28,102 nucleotides of DNA from Candidatus Hodarchaeota archaeon. Lineage in GTDB: Archaea > Asgardarchaeota > Heimdallarchaeia > Hodarchaeales > YT1-039. The position numbers were made by a program, and so were the translations under genes. Within the stretch, counting starts at the first letter, position 1; the number at the start of each line of letters is the position of its first letter. Below the pieces are notes generated by a model. That model saw nothing but the letters and a program-made list of their open reading frames with translations, did not search any database and had not been told where the DNA came from. Of this stretch, positions 17,135 through 25,193 are shown piece after piece. The DNA is taken from the NCBI GenBank assembly GCA_016840025.1, contig JAEOTF010000446.1, forward strand, positions 1 through 28,102, in the 5' to 3' direction.

Positions 17135-18936
17135 TTTCGCACCTCCTGTAATATCTCCTGCAATAAAGCCCCTCTTATTTCTGCAAGAATCGCTTCATCT
17201 GAATAATACTTCTGACTTATAGCGCTGGAAGGACATACACTGACGCATATTCCACATCCATGACATTTCTCTTCTGTTATTACTGATGCATTCTTTTCCT
17301 CGTCAAAATTAATTGCGGTGTATGGACATAAACTGATGCAGGTCTTACACGCCGAACACTTTGTGTCATCCACAGTAGAGGTAATAGGTTCTACAACAAA
17401 TCCACTATGGATCAAAGCAAGTGCTCCTCCAGCTGCAGCTCCTCCTTGTGCCACAGAATCAGGAATATCCTTTGGTCCTTGGCATGCTCCAGCTAAGAAA
17501 ACTCCATCAACCATTGCATTTACTGGTGCCATTTTTGGGTGTCGTTCTTGAAAGAACCCTGCAGTAGTACATCCTACGCCAAATAAATTGCCAACCTCTC
17601 TACTATCTGGCTTAGCTACTAAGGCAGGGCTGAGAACTAACATATCTAATAGTATTTTAAGAGTCTTTCCAAGTAAACTATCATTCACTTTTATTGTGAT
17701 CTGTTCATCACTTGTACCTGCTTTATCGACGTCTACATCCACTACTTTTCCCCTAATGAAGATTACATCTTCTTCTAATAACCGCATATAGAACTCTTCG
17801 TAGCCTTTTCCAAAAGTCCTCATGTCTATATAGAAATTTATTACATTTGAATCTGGGAGTCGTTCCTTCACTAAGTGAGCAAACTTCAGCGAATACATAC
17901 AACACACACGAGAACAATACTCATTGTGATTTTTGTCTCTTGATCCAACGCAGTGTACAATCCCAACAGTTTTGGGTTGTTTATCGGTAAAAGCACCTTG
18001 ACTTCGGAGATTAATATTCCCACCTGTTGGACCGCTTGCATTAAGAATACGTTCGAACTCTATAGCTGAATAAATATTTTCAGACATTCCATAAGCGTAG
18101 TTTTCAACCTTACGAACGTCATAATTATCTATACCAGTTGCTAAAATAATAGCACCAACATTAAGCTCAATGTTCTCATCTTCTTGGGTATATTTAATGG
18201 CTTTTGCTTCGCAAACTTCTTCACAAACCTTACAACCACCGGTAATGAAATGCATGCAGCTTTCTCGGTCGATTACAGGTATTTTTGGGACTGCTTGGGG
18301 AAAGGGCGTATAAATAGCGGTTCTTGAAATTAATCCCTCATCAAACTCAGATGGAATAGGAATAGGTTTACTTTCAGAAACTTCTTCTAATTTCGGTCCT
18401 CTTACTCCTGCAGGACATATATAGACGCAGGCGCCACAGGCACGACAAGTTGCTGAATAAGTATCAAAAGGCGGTTTTATCTCTCTGTTTATCCCTCTAT
18501 TAACAAAATCTATTGCTCCAATACCCATTCGTTCGTGGCAAATCCGTACACACAAACCACAAAGTGTACAATCTTCATTCTTTTTCTCAAGTCTAGTATC
18601 TGTTACTCCCAAACTATTGGCTATTTTTATTACTTCCTCTGAATCGGGGCAACGCGCTAGATGTAACTCTGCCATCATTTTACGTCCTTTTACAACCCTT
18701 TCGGAGTGCGTTTGGACATTAATACCTTCTTGCACCTTATATTGACAAGAAGCCTGAAGGGTGGTTCTACCATTGTTCTCAATCTCTACCACACACAATC
18801 GACAAGCACCATAAGGGCTGAGTGTGGGATGATAGCAAAGTGTTGGGATATCAATACCAATGGATTGTGCTGCTTCTAGTATTGTTTTCCCTTCTTCTAC
18901 TCCAACTTCTTGACCATTAATAATTAATCTTACCAT
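17131..18936 (-). CDS. fusion: NuoG/HydA-type N-terminal FeS domains + C-terminal half of HdrA
   Basis: A 601-residue chimera. Residues 1-80 form a [2Fe-2S] ferredoxin (C34, C45, C48, C64). Residues 120-180 hold two [4Fe-4S] motifs (C123/126/129/133 and C164/167/170/174), as in NuoG or HydA. The usual His-Cys3 cluster of NuoG is absent: HLARCPDSEE has only one Cys. From about 190 the protein is HdrA: SEFDEGLISRTAIYTPFPQA, the second inserted-ferredoxin motif (C227, C235, C238, C242), GAIILATGID, the HdrA cluster CVGSRD..YCSRVCC (C329, C341, C345, C346), FYIDMRTFGKGYEEFY, GVFLAGACQGPKDIPDSVAQ and a C-terminal 2[4Fe-4S] ferredoxin (C527-537, C558-568). The HdrA N-half with the FAD dinucleotide motif is absent here and encoded at 20834-22111. 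ATG follows the nuoF stop directly. Confidence 0.9.
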   Translation of the reverse strand: MVRLIINGQEVGVEEGKTILEAAQSIGIDIPTLCYHPTLSPYGACRLCVVEIENNGRTTLQASCQYKVQEGINVQTHSERVVKGRKMMAELHLARCPDSEEVIKIANSLGVTDTRLEKKNEDCTLCGLCVRICHERMGIGAIDFVNRGINREIKPPFDTYSATCRACGACVYICPAGVRGPKLEEVSESKPIPIPSEFDEGLISRTAIYTPFPQAVPKIPVIDRESCMHFITGGCKVCEEVCEAKAIKYTQEDENIELNVGAIILATGIDNYDVRKVENYAYGMSENIYSAIEFERILNASGPTGGNINLRSQGAFTDKQPKTVGIVHCVGSRDKNHNEYCSRVCCMYSLKFAHLVKERLPDSNVINFYIDMRTFGKGYEEFYMRLLEEDVIFIRGKVVDVDVDKAGTSDEQITIKVNDSLLGKTLKILLDMLVLSPALVAKPDSREVGNLFGVGCTTAGFFQERHPKMAPVNAMVDGVFLAGACQGPKDIPDSVAQGGAAAGGALALIHSGFVVEPITSTVDDTKCSACKTCISLCPYTAINFDEEKNASVITEEKCHGCGICVSVCPSSAISQKYYSDEAILAEIRGALLQEILQEVRK

Positions 18937-20841
18937 TTAGCTTACACCACTCTTTACATCAATAGCTTCAAACCTACAACTATCTAAGCATACCCCGCAC
19001 TTTTCACATAGATCACTATTGATCTGATGGAGTTTATCTTTCTCTCCTGTGATTGCATTAACAGGGCAAAGTTTTAAGCATCTGCCGCATCCAGTGCATT
19101 TCTCATTTATTTCAAATTGGATTAATGCTTTGCAAACTTTTGCTGGGCATTCCTTCCTTTCTATATGCGCGCTGTACTCATCTCGAAAATACCTGAGAGT
19201 AGTTAATACTGGATTTGGAGCTGTTGTTCCAAGACCACACATTGAGAAATCTATAATTGTCTGTCCTAAATCTTCTAAATACTGAAGATCACTAGGGTCG
19301 CCCTTACCCTCTGTTATTCTTTCTAATATCTGATAAGACGCATCTAATCCCTCACGACAGGAGGTACATTTACCACATGATTCATCACGGGTGAAATCGA
19401 TGAAAAATTTGGCCAAATCTACTATGCATGTATCTTCATCAACAACAATCATACCACCTGAACCCATGATAGAACCTGCTGTGGTTAAACTTTCATAATC
19501 AACTGGCAAGTCAATGGATCCTTCGGGAAGGCAACCACCAGATGGTCCACCGGTTTGTACCGCTTTAAATTTCTTATCTTCTAGGATTCCACCACCGACA
19601 TCATAAACGATTTCACGTAATTTGATGCCCATGGGCACTTCAACGAGACCAGTATAGTTGATTTTACCCACTAATGAGAATACTTTTGTACCTTTACTTT
19701 TCTCGGTTCCTAAAGAAGAATACCAATCACCACCCCTGCTAATTATTGGTGCTACATTTGCCCATGTTTCTACGTTATTGATGTTTGTTGGTTTCCCCCA
19801 TAAACCGCTTTGAGAAGGAAATGGTGGTCTGAGTATTGGTTCAACCGCTTTCCCTTCGATTGATCCTATCAAGGCAGTTTCTTCTCCACAAACAAAAGCC
19901 CCAGCACCTCGAATCAAGGTAATATTGAAATCAAATCCAGAATTTAGTATATTATCCCCCAGTAGTCCATGATCTTTGGCTTGTTGAATTGCTTTCTTTA
20001 GTCTTTCAATAGCAATAGGGTATTCGACACGAACATAGATATACCCCTCGTTAGCACCTATGGCATATCCACCGATTATCATTCCTTCAATAACTGAGTG
20101 GGGATCTCCTTCAAGTATACTACGATCCATGTAGGCACCTGGATCCCCTTCATCAGCATTACAGATAATGTATTTCGTTGGAGCATCCTGTTTTGCTGTA
20201 AGTTCCCATTTAAGTCCAGTTGGAAATCCAGCGCCTCCACGCCCCCGTAATCCTGCTTTCTTAATTGTTTCAATAACCTCTTTGGGTTTCATTTTATTCA
20301 GTGCTTTATATACTGGACCATAGCCACCACGTGCAATATACTCTTCAATACTACTCGGGTCAATGAAACCGCAATTTCTTAAGGCAATTTTCATTTGTTT
20401 AGCAAAAAATGGGTACTCTTCGTAAAGTAGTATTTCACTTAGCCGGTCATTTTTTCCTAAAGCATGCCGTGTGTCACTTACGATATATTCCTCGTCTTCC
20501 ATTTTCCATAGAATCGTTTCTTTTTTCATATCTCCCGAAGCTATGGCTTTAACTAGTTCCCTCGCCGTTTCTCCAGTTAAATTCCCATAGAATAATTTGG
20601 GCTGACCAGGCTTATGGAAATAAATAGTTGGTTCTTTTTGACAAAGACCAACACAACCTGTTTCCGTGACAACCCAGTCCAGTTTTTGTTTTTCTACTTC
20701 GTCTTTTATCACTTCATAGACCGTCGCAGCACCCGCTGCTAAACCACATGAAGCCATACCGACAGCAATTTTAGGATTATCTGGATAGAGTGACGCTAGG
20801 CCTTTATCTTTTAAATTTTCGATATCCGTTGCTTTACTCAT
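18937..20841 (-). CDS. NuoF/HydB-type NAD(P)H-FMN subunit with extra ferredoxin domain
   Basis: NAD(P)H-oxidising or NAD(P)+-reducing flavoprotein. 634 residues. N-terminal thioredoxin-like [2Fe-2S] domain with C32, C63 and C67 (ASCGLAAGA, TGCVGLC). FMN/NADH core: GLRGRGGAGFPTGLKW near 198, CNADEGDPGAYMDR near 228 and GAGAFVCGEETALIGSIEG near 312. Cluster: SCGKCTSCREG (C489, C492, C495) plus C535. C-terminal 2[4Fe-4S] ferredoxin: C582/585/588/592 and C612/615/618/622. This is the HydB-like architecture of bifurcating dehydrogenases and hydrogenases. ATG 20841 overlaps the upstream gene by eight bases and the next ATG follows its stop directly. It sits between the two genes that carry the halves of HdrA. 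Confidence 0.93.
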   Translation of the reverse strand: MSKATDIENLKDKGLASLYPDNPKIAVGMASCGLAAGAATVYEVIKDEVEKQKLDWVVTETGCVGLCQKEPTIYFHKPGQPKLFYGNLTGETARELVKAIASGDMKKETILWKMEDEEYIVSDTRHALGKNDRLSEILLYEEYPFFAKQMKIALRNCGFIDPSSIEEYIARGGYGPVYKALNKMKPKEVIETIKKAGLRGRGGAGFPTGLKWELTAKQDAPTKYIICNADEGDPGAYMDRSILEGDPHSVIEGMIIGGYAIGANEGYIYVRVEYPIAIERLKKAIQQAKDHGLLGDNILNSGFDFNITLIRGAGAFVCGEETALIGSIEGKAVEPILRPPFPSQSGLWGKPTNINNVETWANVAPIISRGGDWYSSLGTEKSKGTKVFSLVGKINYTGLVEVPMGIKLREIVYDVGGGILEDKKFKAVQTGGPSGGCLPEGSIDLPVDYESLTTAGSIMGSGGMIVVDEDTCIVDLAKFFIDFTRDESCGKCTSCREGLDASYQILERITEGKGDPSDLQYLEDLGQTIIDFSMCGLGTTAPNPVLTTLRYFRDEYSAHIERKECPAKVCKALIQFEINEKCTGCGRCLKLCPVNAITGEKDKLHQINSDLCEKCGVCLDSCRFEAIDVKSGVS

Positions 20842-22111
20842 ATCTCTTCAACACCTTTGGTATTCTATTAGGTCGTATATTTCCAAAAGCTTCACCATCA
20901 ACTGTTATCACGGGAGCTAGACTACAGCAACCAAGGCAACGCACAGGTACTAATGTAAACCTTTGATCTTCAGTAGTTTCACCCACTTCTACTTTTAACT
21001 CACTCTTTATTCGTTCCAATAATCTTGGGGCACCCCTAACGTGGCAAGTAGTTCCCAAACAGACATTAATAAGATGATCTCCTCTTGGCTTCAAGCTAAA
21101 GGCGTTATAAAATGTAGCCATTCGGTATACTGTACTTAAAGGGAAATCTAATTCAACAGCCACATGCTTTAGATGTTCACTTGGAAGATACTTGAATTCA
21201 TCATTAATATCCTGAAGGACAGGCATTACAGCTCCTGGTTTCCCCTTATGTCTGCTAATTATTTCATTAACAACAGGTAATTCTTCCTTTTTTATATCTA
21301 TTGCCATTTTAGGCAATTCAGTAGAAGGTTTATATTGCACTGGACAGTTATCCCAACAATCTCCGCAACCAGTGCACAACGACTCATCAACTGATTTTGC
21401 TTTCTTTTTTATTTTTACTTGATAATTCCCCACAACCCCCTCAACACCAGCGACTTCGGCATAGCTGAGCAACTCAATGTTTGGATGTCGGGCAACTTCC
21501 ACCATTTTCGGTGTCAAAATGCACGCTGAACAATCTAATGTGGGGAATGTTTTATCAAATTGAGCCATGCGTCCTCCAATCGAAGGAGTTCTCTCTAAAA
21601 GGTACACCTTAGAACCTGCACTTGCTGCCTGTAAACTAGCTTCCATACCCGCGATACCTCCACCGACAACAAGTATATTAGAATTTACATCAATTTTTTC
21701 TTCTTCGAGAGGACTGTGTTTATGCACTCGAGCAACAGCTGCCGCTACTACTTGTTTGGCCTTTTTCAGAGCGGAATCTTGATCAGGAGCAATCCAGCTA
21801 GCCCCTTCACGAATATTTCCCATCTGAAACATGTAAGGATTAAGTCCCGCTTCTTCTGTGGCAATTCTAAAGGTTTTCTCATGGAGGGTATAAGCGCATG
21901 AACATACAACAACTCGCTGTAGGTTATGCTCTTTAACAGTCTCTCTGATATTTGTTTGTCCAACTTCAGAGCAGGTATATTTGTTATCTTTAACAACCCT
22001 GACTCCTTTTAGTCCTTTGGTGAACTCTAGCAATTTTCCCATATCGATTGATCCTGCAATATTTGTGCCACAATGACATAGAAAAACTCCAATATCGGGT
22101 TCTACGCTCAT
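20834..22111 (-). CDS. fusion: N-terminal half of HdrA + NuoE-type [2Fe-2S] domain
   Basis: 425 residues from ATG 22111. Residues 1-259 are the N-half of HdrA: GVFLCHCGTNIAGSID (C12, C14), VVCSCAYTLHEKTF, the FAD motif VVGGGIAGMEA (G150-G152), IGGRMAQFDKTFPTLDCSAC (C194, C197), ILTPKMVEVARHPN, and the first inserted-ferredoxin cluster CTGCGDCWDNCPVQ (C246, C249, C252, C256). HdrA then stops; a normal HdrA would continue with the second cluster and the rest of the FAD fold. Residues 275-422 are NuoE/HydC: YLPSEHLKHVAVEL, STVYRMATFYNAFSLKPRG, and ligands C351, C356, C392 and C396. The GTG at 22120 overlaps the upstream stop, but the ribosome binding site favours the ATG. The missing HdrA part is encoded at 17131-18936. 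Confidence 0.9.
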   Translation of the reverse strand: MSVEPDIGVFLCHCGTNIAGSIDMGKLLEFTKGLKGVRVVKDNKYTCSEVGQTNIRETVKEHNLQRVVVCSCAYTLHEKTFRIATEEAGLNPYMFQMGNIREGASWIAPDQDSALKKAKQVVAAAVARVHKHSPLEEEKIDVNSNILVVGGGIAGMEASLQAASAGSKVYLLERTPSIGGRMAQFDKTFPTLDCSACILTPKMVEVARHPNIELLSYAEVAGVEGVVGNYQVKIKKKAKSVDESLCTGCGDCWDNCPVQYKPSTELPKMAIDIKKEELPVVNEIISRHKGKPGAVMPVLQDINDEFKYLPSEHLKHVAVELDFPLSTVYRMATFYNAFSLKPRGDHLINVCLGTTCHVRGAPRLLERIKSELKVEVGETTEDQRFTLVPVRCLGCCSLAPVITVDGEAFGNIRPNRIPKVLKRYE

Positions 22112-22116
22112 ATTGA

Positions 22117-23268
22117 TCACTCCTTAATAGCATCTGCTACCAATTCTGCTATTTCTTTCACCTGTATTGTGTCGCTCATTCCCAACAATTTTATTGCATC
22201 TTCAAACATCAACACACAGTAATAACAAGCTGTTGCAAGTGTATTGGCTTCAGTTCCTGCTGCTTCCTTAGTTCTAGTAAGAGAGAACCGATATTCTGGT
22301 TTTGTTTCTCGCCACACTCCTCCACCTCCTCCACCACAACAAAGACTCCGCTGGCGATTGTGAGGCATTTCTACTAACTCGAGGTTAGGAATAGCACACA
22401 AAATTTCCCTTGGTATTTCTGTGATACCACTATGATTAGCTAAATAACACGGGTCATGGAAAGTAACTTTAGATTTTTCATTATTGTAAAACTTAAGACG
22501 CTTCTCTCGGATTAAACGAGCCAAAAACTCAGTATAATGTAAAACCTCAATATTAGAAGGCAGGTCATAGGTAGTCTGTTTGATATAAGAGGAATGAGGG
22601 CTGGTGGTAACAATTGTAGAAACGCCTGCTTCAAGAATTGCTTTCACATTTTTCTCTTTATTCATCTCAGCTAGATCTGTTTCTCCTACAAAACGAGTAC
22701 AACAGCCGCAATCCGTTTCATTCTTCCCTAGAATTCCAAAATCAACTTCAGCCGCAGTAAAAATCTTTGTGAGAGCTTCTGCGATTTTTTGGCCACGGGG
22801 ATCATAAGAGGCAGTACACCCTACAAAATACAGTATTTCTGCTGATTCTTCAGGCAGGATTTTAATATTTAGTCCTCGTTCTTCAGCCCATTGGACACGA
22901 TTCTTTCGTTTTGCATTCCACGGGTTACCTTGACGTAATAATGATACTAAAGTTGCGGTTATCTCTTCAGGCACTCCCCTACCATCATCAATAGCTATCC
23001 TTCGAATCCCCATCATGATGTCAGCAATCTTCACATCATGAGGACAAAGAAGGTGACATCGGCCACAGGTCGTACATAGCCAAGTTTCCTCTTTTTGTAT
23101 GTCCCAGACCCCTAATTGCCCATGATGGATTATAGAACGTGGATCAAATTCTCGAAAGTCGTTCCAAGGACATACGCCTGAGCAAGAAGAACATTGATAG
23201 CAAAGACGAAGATTCTGTTGAGAAAGTTCAGATAAATTCCTACGTAGATCAAAATCTACATTTAACAT
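22117..23268 (-). CDS. HdrC-HdrB fusion (HdrD-like) with degenerate first CCG repeat
   Basis: First gene of the redox operon. 383 residues from ATG 23268; GTG at 23280 is possible. The N-terminal HdrC part carries two [4Fe-4S] motifs, C23/26/29/33 and C65/68/71/75. The C-terminal HdrB part has two CCG repeats. The second is complete: DPC at 274, CCGGGGGG at 310-311, and C348/C351. The first keeps C150 and C189-C190 (in DCGCC), but the usual CxxC is SPHS (223-226). In HdrB both repeats hold noncubane clusters that cleave CoM-S-S-CoB. With one damaged and no methanogenesis gene in sight, the substrate may differ. Its stop overlaps the next gene's alternative GTG. It resembles the CCG part of the EtfD-like protein but has no membrane domain. 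Confidence 0.9.
   Translation of the reverse strand: MLNVDFDLRRNLSELSQQNLRLCYQCSSCSGVCPWNDFREFDPRSIIHHGQLGVWDIQKEETWLCTTCGRCHLLCPHDVKIADIMMGIRRIAIDDGRGVPEEITATLVSLLRQGNPWNAKRKNRVQWAEERGLNIKILPEESAEILYFVGCTASYDPRGQKIAEALTKIFTAAEVDFGILGKNETDCGCCTRFVGETDLAEMNKEKNVKAILEAGVSTIVTTSPHSSYIKQTTYDLPSNIEVLHYTEFLARLIREKRLKFYNNEKSKVTFHDPCYLANHSGITEIPREILCAIPNLELVEMPHNRQRSLCCGGGGGGVWRETKPEYRFSLTRTKEAAGTEANTLATACYYCVLMFEDAIKLLGMSDTIQVKEIAELVADAIKE
22120..22124 (-). promoter_or_regulatory. Shine-Dalgarno with embedded upstream stop, deciding the HdrA-NuoE start
   Basis: Minus strand reads AGGAG, then TGATCAAT, then ATG (22111). The TGA of the HdrC-HdrB gene forms the first three spacer bases. This placement makes the overlapping GTG at 22120 unlikely and suggests translational coupling. 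Confidence 0.6.
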
Positions 23269-23287
23269 TTGTTTTTGCACTTCCGAT

Positions 23288-23298
23288 CATATATAATC
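23288..23298 (-). promoter_or_regulatory. TATA box candidate of the redox operon
   Basis: Minus strand GATTATATATG, centred about 25 bases before the ATG at 23268. Archaeal TATA boxes lie 25-30 bases before the transcript start, so transcription could begin at or near the ATG, giving a nearly leaderless mRNA. Confidence 0.4.
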
Positions 23299-23736
23299 AA
23301 TCTAGTAAGCCCATTATTCTGCTAATGATGCTATGAGATCTAATACACTCTATCGTTCTCACACGTTTTTCATTTCAAATGATGTACGGGATGAATCTTT
23401 GAATTGGTCGCCAAAGCCCCTTAATTCGCGTGATTAGTGCCATTTTAGAATCAGTTTCTTTTATAGATCATTGTTAACAAGAAAAAGCCTGTTATTGGTT
23501 AATGAGAAGCCCTCAGTTCTTAGAGCTGGTTTTCTTGAGATGGCAGTTATTTTCTGTCATTCTAAGTTGAAATGATGAAAATTGTACTTTAGAATACTAT
23601 TATATAAAATAAGTGTACAGAATTAGATAGTTTTCATACTTTGATCAGTAAAAAAATAAGTAATTGTATATTTTTAGTGCCAGAAATAAGTGTTTTTTTA
23701 GCACTTAATAATGTCTATTTTCCCATGGGATGTCAT

Positions 23737-23770
23737 AAAAGGTACTTTCCCTTAAATAAGAGATAGCATC
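23737..23770 (+). repeat. promoter-like direct repeat, copy A
   Basis: AAAAGGTA..CCTTAAATAA..TAGCA; about 25 of 34 positions match copy B at 23906-23939. It contains a CTTA-AA-TAAG inverted repeat around a TATA-like core. Confidence 0.5.
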
Positions 23771-23905
23771 TTAGGATAAAAAAAGTTTCTACACTTAAAC
23801 AGGTAAAAAACGAATAATAAGGACATTTAATATAAAGATCATTTTTGTTACTAAAAAGCTGATTCATATAACATTTTATCTATTTAATTCATCTAATACT
23901 GTTGG

Positions 23906-23939
23906 AAAAGGTATTACACCTTAAATATAAGGTAGCACC
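23906..23939 (+). repeat. promoter-like direct repeat, copy B, likely promoter of the regulator
   Basis: AAAAGGTA..CCTTAAATATAAGG..TAGCA, with inverted arms CCTTA and TAAGG around AATA. The TTAAATA core is about 25 bases before AGGAGA at 23949-23954, the ribosome binding site for TTG 23960. It could be both TATA box and operator. Confidence 0.5.
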
Positions 23940-23959
23940 GATAAATATAGGAGATAAAA

Positions 23960-25045
23960 TTGTCTACGGGACATCCCTTAGATGATGAGTTGAATCTTAA
24001 ATTACTACAACTCATTTGTTCAGGAAGAGGGGTAGCAATTAACATCAGTGCACTCTCTAAACGACTTAAGAGACACAGAATTACAGTTAAGGACAGAGTG
24101 GATAAGTTACTCGCTTATGAAATAATTGATAAGCCAATCTATCCCTTTGCATGCCTTCTTAAAGAATATCCTTTGTTAGTAATTTCAAAATCTGAATTCT
24201 TCAGAGATCAAAAAACAAATTCTATCATTGAAAAAGATCCACATATTTATGCTGCTTTCTTCTTTAAGGAAGATTGTTATAATACCCTTACGTTTGAATT
24301 CCATAAAGATATTTCCAGCTATCAAAAATGGCTAGATAGCATAATTGCAAAAATAACTGTTACAGATACACGCTGTCCTTCGAATGCTTTGTTTCTTAGT
24401 ACTGATCGTTTAGTGAAACTTAGGTTTTCTGCTCCGATCAAGGTAGTGAAACAGAATCTTGAACATAAGCTTCATACAGAGATAAATGGACTGCCTATCG
24501 ATTCTTTATCACTTGAAATAATGGAAAACGTCTTACATGGGAAAGGAATAAGAACAAATGAAAGTTTATTGGCAAAAGAACTCAATGTCAATAGGAAAAC
24601 TGTGGAAAGAAAACTCAAACTTCTTCAAGAGCATAGGATAATTTCAAAGCCTGTTTGTTTTTTCCCAAGCGCATTGGCTCCTCCTAAGTACATCCTCGTA
24701 TTATCCCTGTTCGAGATTCGCTGCCTTAAACACAGAAAGGTAGTAATGAATTCTATACGGGCAGATCCTCACATAACATTGATACTAAAGACTAACGTGG
24801 ATCATTATAACTTGGTCTTTTTGAGTACCTTCTTTAAAATTGAGGATCATTTGAAATGGCAAGAAGAGCTTGACCAGAAGTTCCCCAATTGTATTGGCGC
24901 GGTAAGAAACACCTATCTCTCTTCTGAAATGACATTCGCTATTAGACCAGAATATGTTTCATTAGAACTCATTAAAAATAGACTAAGAAGGGTACAGAGA
25001 AAGTTAACGACCCACCAACGTTCGGCGATCAGTCAACTCCAGTAA
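23960..25045 (+). CDS. transcriptional regulator with two tandem Lrp/AsnC-like HTH + sensor halves
   Basis: A 361-residue probable DNA-binding regulator made of two similar halves. First HTH: ALSKRLKRHRITVKDRVDKL near 26-45, ending YEIIDKPIYPF. Second HTH: LLAKELNVNRKTVERKLKLL, ending HRIISKPVCFF. Each is followed by a region with matching spacing and residues (EKDPHIYAAFFF..CYNTLTFEF..YQKW and RADPHITLILKT..HYNLVFLST..LKW), like RAM or other small-molecule sensor domains. The C-terminus is basic (NRLRRVQRKL). Starts at TTG 23960 after AGGAGA. Divergent from the redox operon and followed on the same strand by acd, 148 bases later. Inference: it controls itself and a neighbour. Ligand unknown. 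The halves are far diverged, so this is an old duplication. Confidence 0.75.
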   Translation: MSTGHPLDDELNLKLLQLICSGRGVAINISALSKRLKRHRITVKDRVDKLLAYEIIDKPIYPFACLLKEYPLLVISKSEFFRDQKTNSIIEKDPHIYAAFFFKEDCYNTLTFEFHKDISSYQKWLDSIIAKITVTDTRCPSNALFLSTDRLVKLRFSAPIKVVKQNLEHKLHTEINGLPIDSLSLEIMENVLHGKGIRTNESLLAKELNVNRKTVERKLKLLQEHRIISKPVCFFPSALAPPKYILVLSLFEIRCLKHRKVVMNSIRADPHITLILKTNVDHYNLVFLSTFFKIEDHLKWQEELDQKFPNCIGAVRNTYLSSEMTFAIRPEYVSLELIKNRLRRVQRKLTTHQRSAISQLQ

Positions 25046-25193
25046 CATAAACCAAACAAAGTTACCAAGACTATTTTCAATGAATCTTTGAGTTTTCAAG
25101 CTAGGTCTATAAACTGGTCTTTCTATCATTAGTTCAAAATTTCAGCAAAAGACTAAAGAAAATTATTGACTTTGAGGATTCTAAGGGATTTTA

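Larger units (their letters stand above)
23281..23959. other. 679-base divergent regulatory region between the redox operon and the Lrp-like regulator
   Basis: Strongly AT-rich and without credible coding frames. It holds a TATA candidate for the operon (23288-23298), a 10-bp perfect palindrome TCCCATGGGA at 23721-23730, an inverted repeat TAAGTG..CACTTA around 23688-23708, and two copies of a 34-base promoter-like repeat (23737-23770 and 23906-23939). TTAGTGCCA occurs twice (around 23434 and 23675). The size and repeat content suggest controlled expression of the flanking units. Confidence 0.5.

Noticed and set aside
10407..23268. Methanogen heterodisulfide reductase operon
   Set aside because: Hdr-like parts are present, but CCG ligands are missing, NuoEFG and ETF are linked, and no methanogenesis gene is visible; CoM-CoB chemistry is not supported.
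23281..23959. tRNA, CRISPR array or small RNA gene in the long gap
   Set aside because: No cloverleaf, no regularly spaced repeats; only two copies of one promoter-like element and short palindromes.
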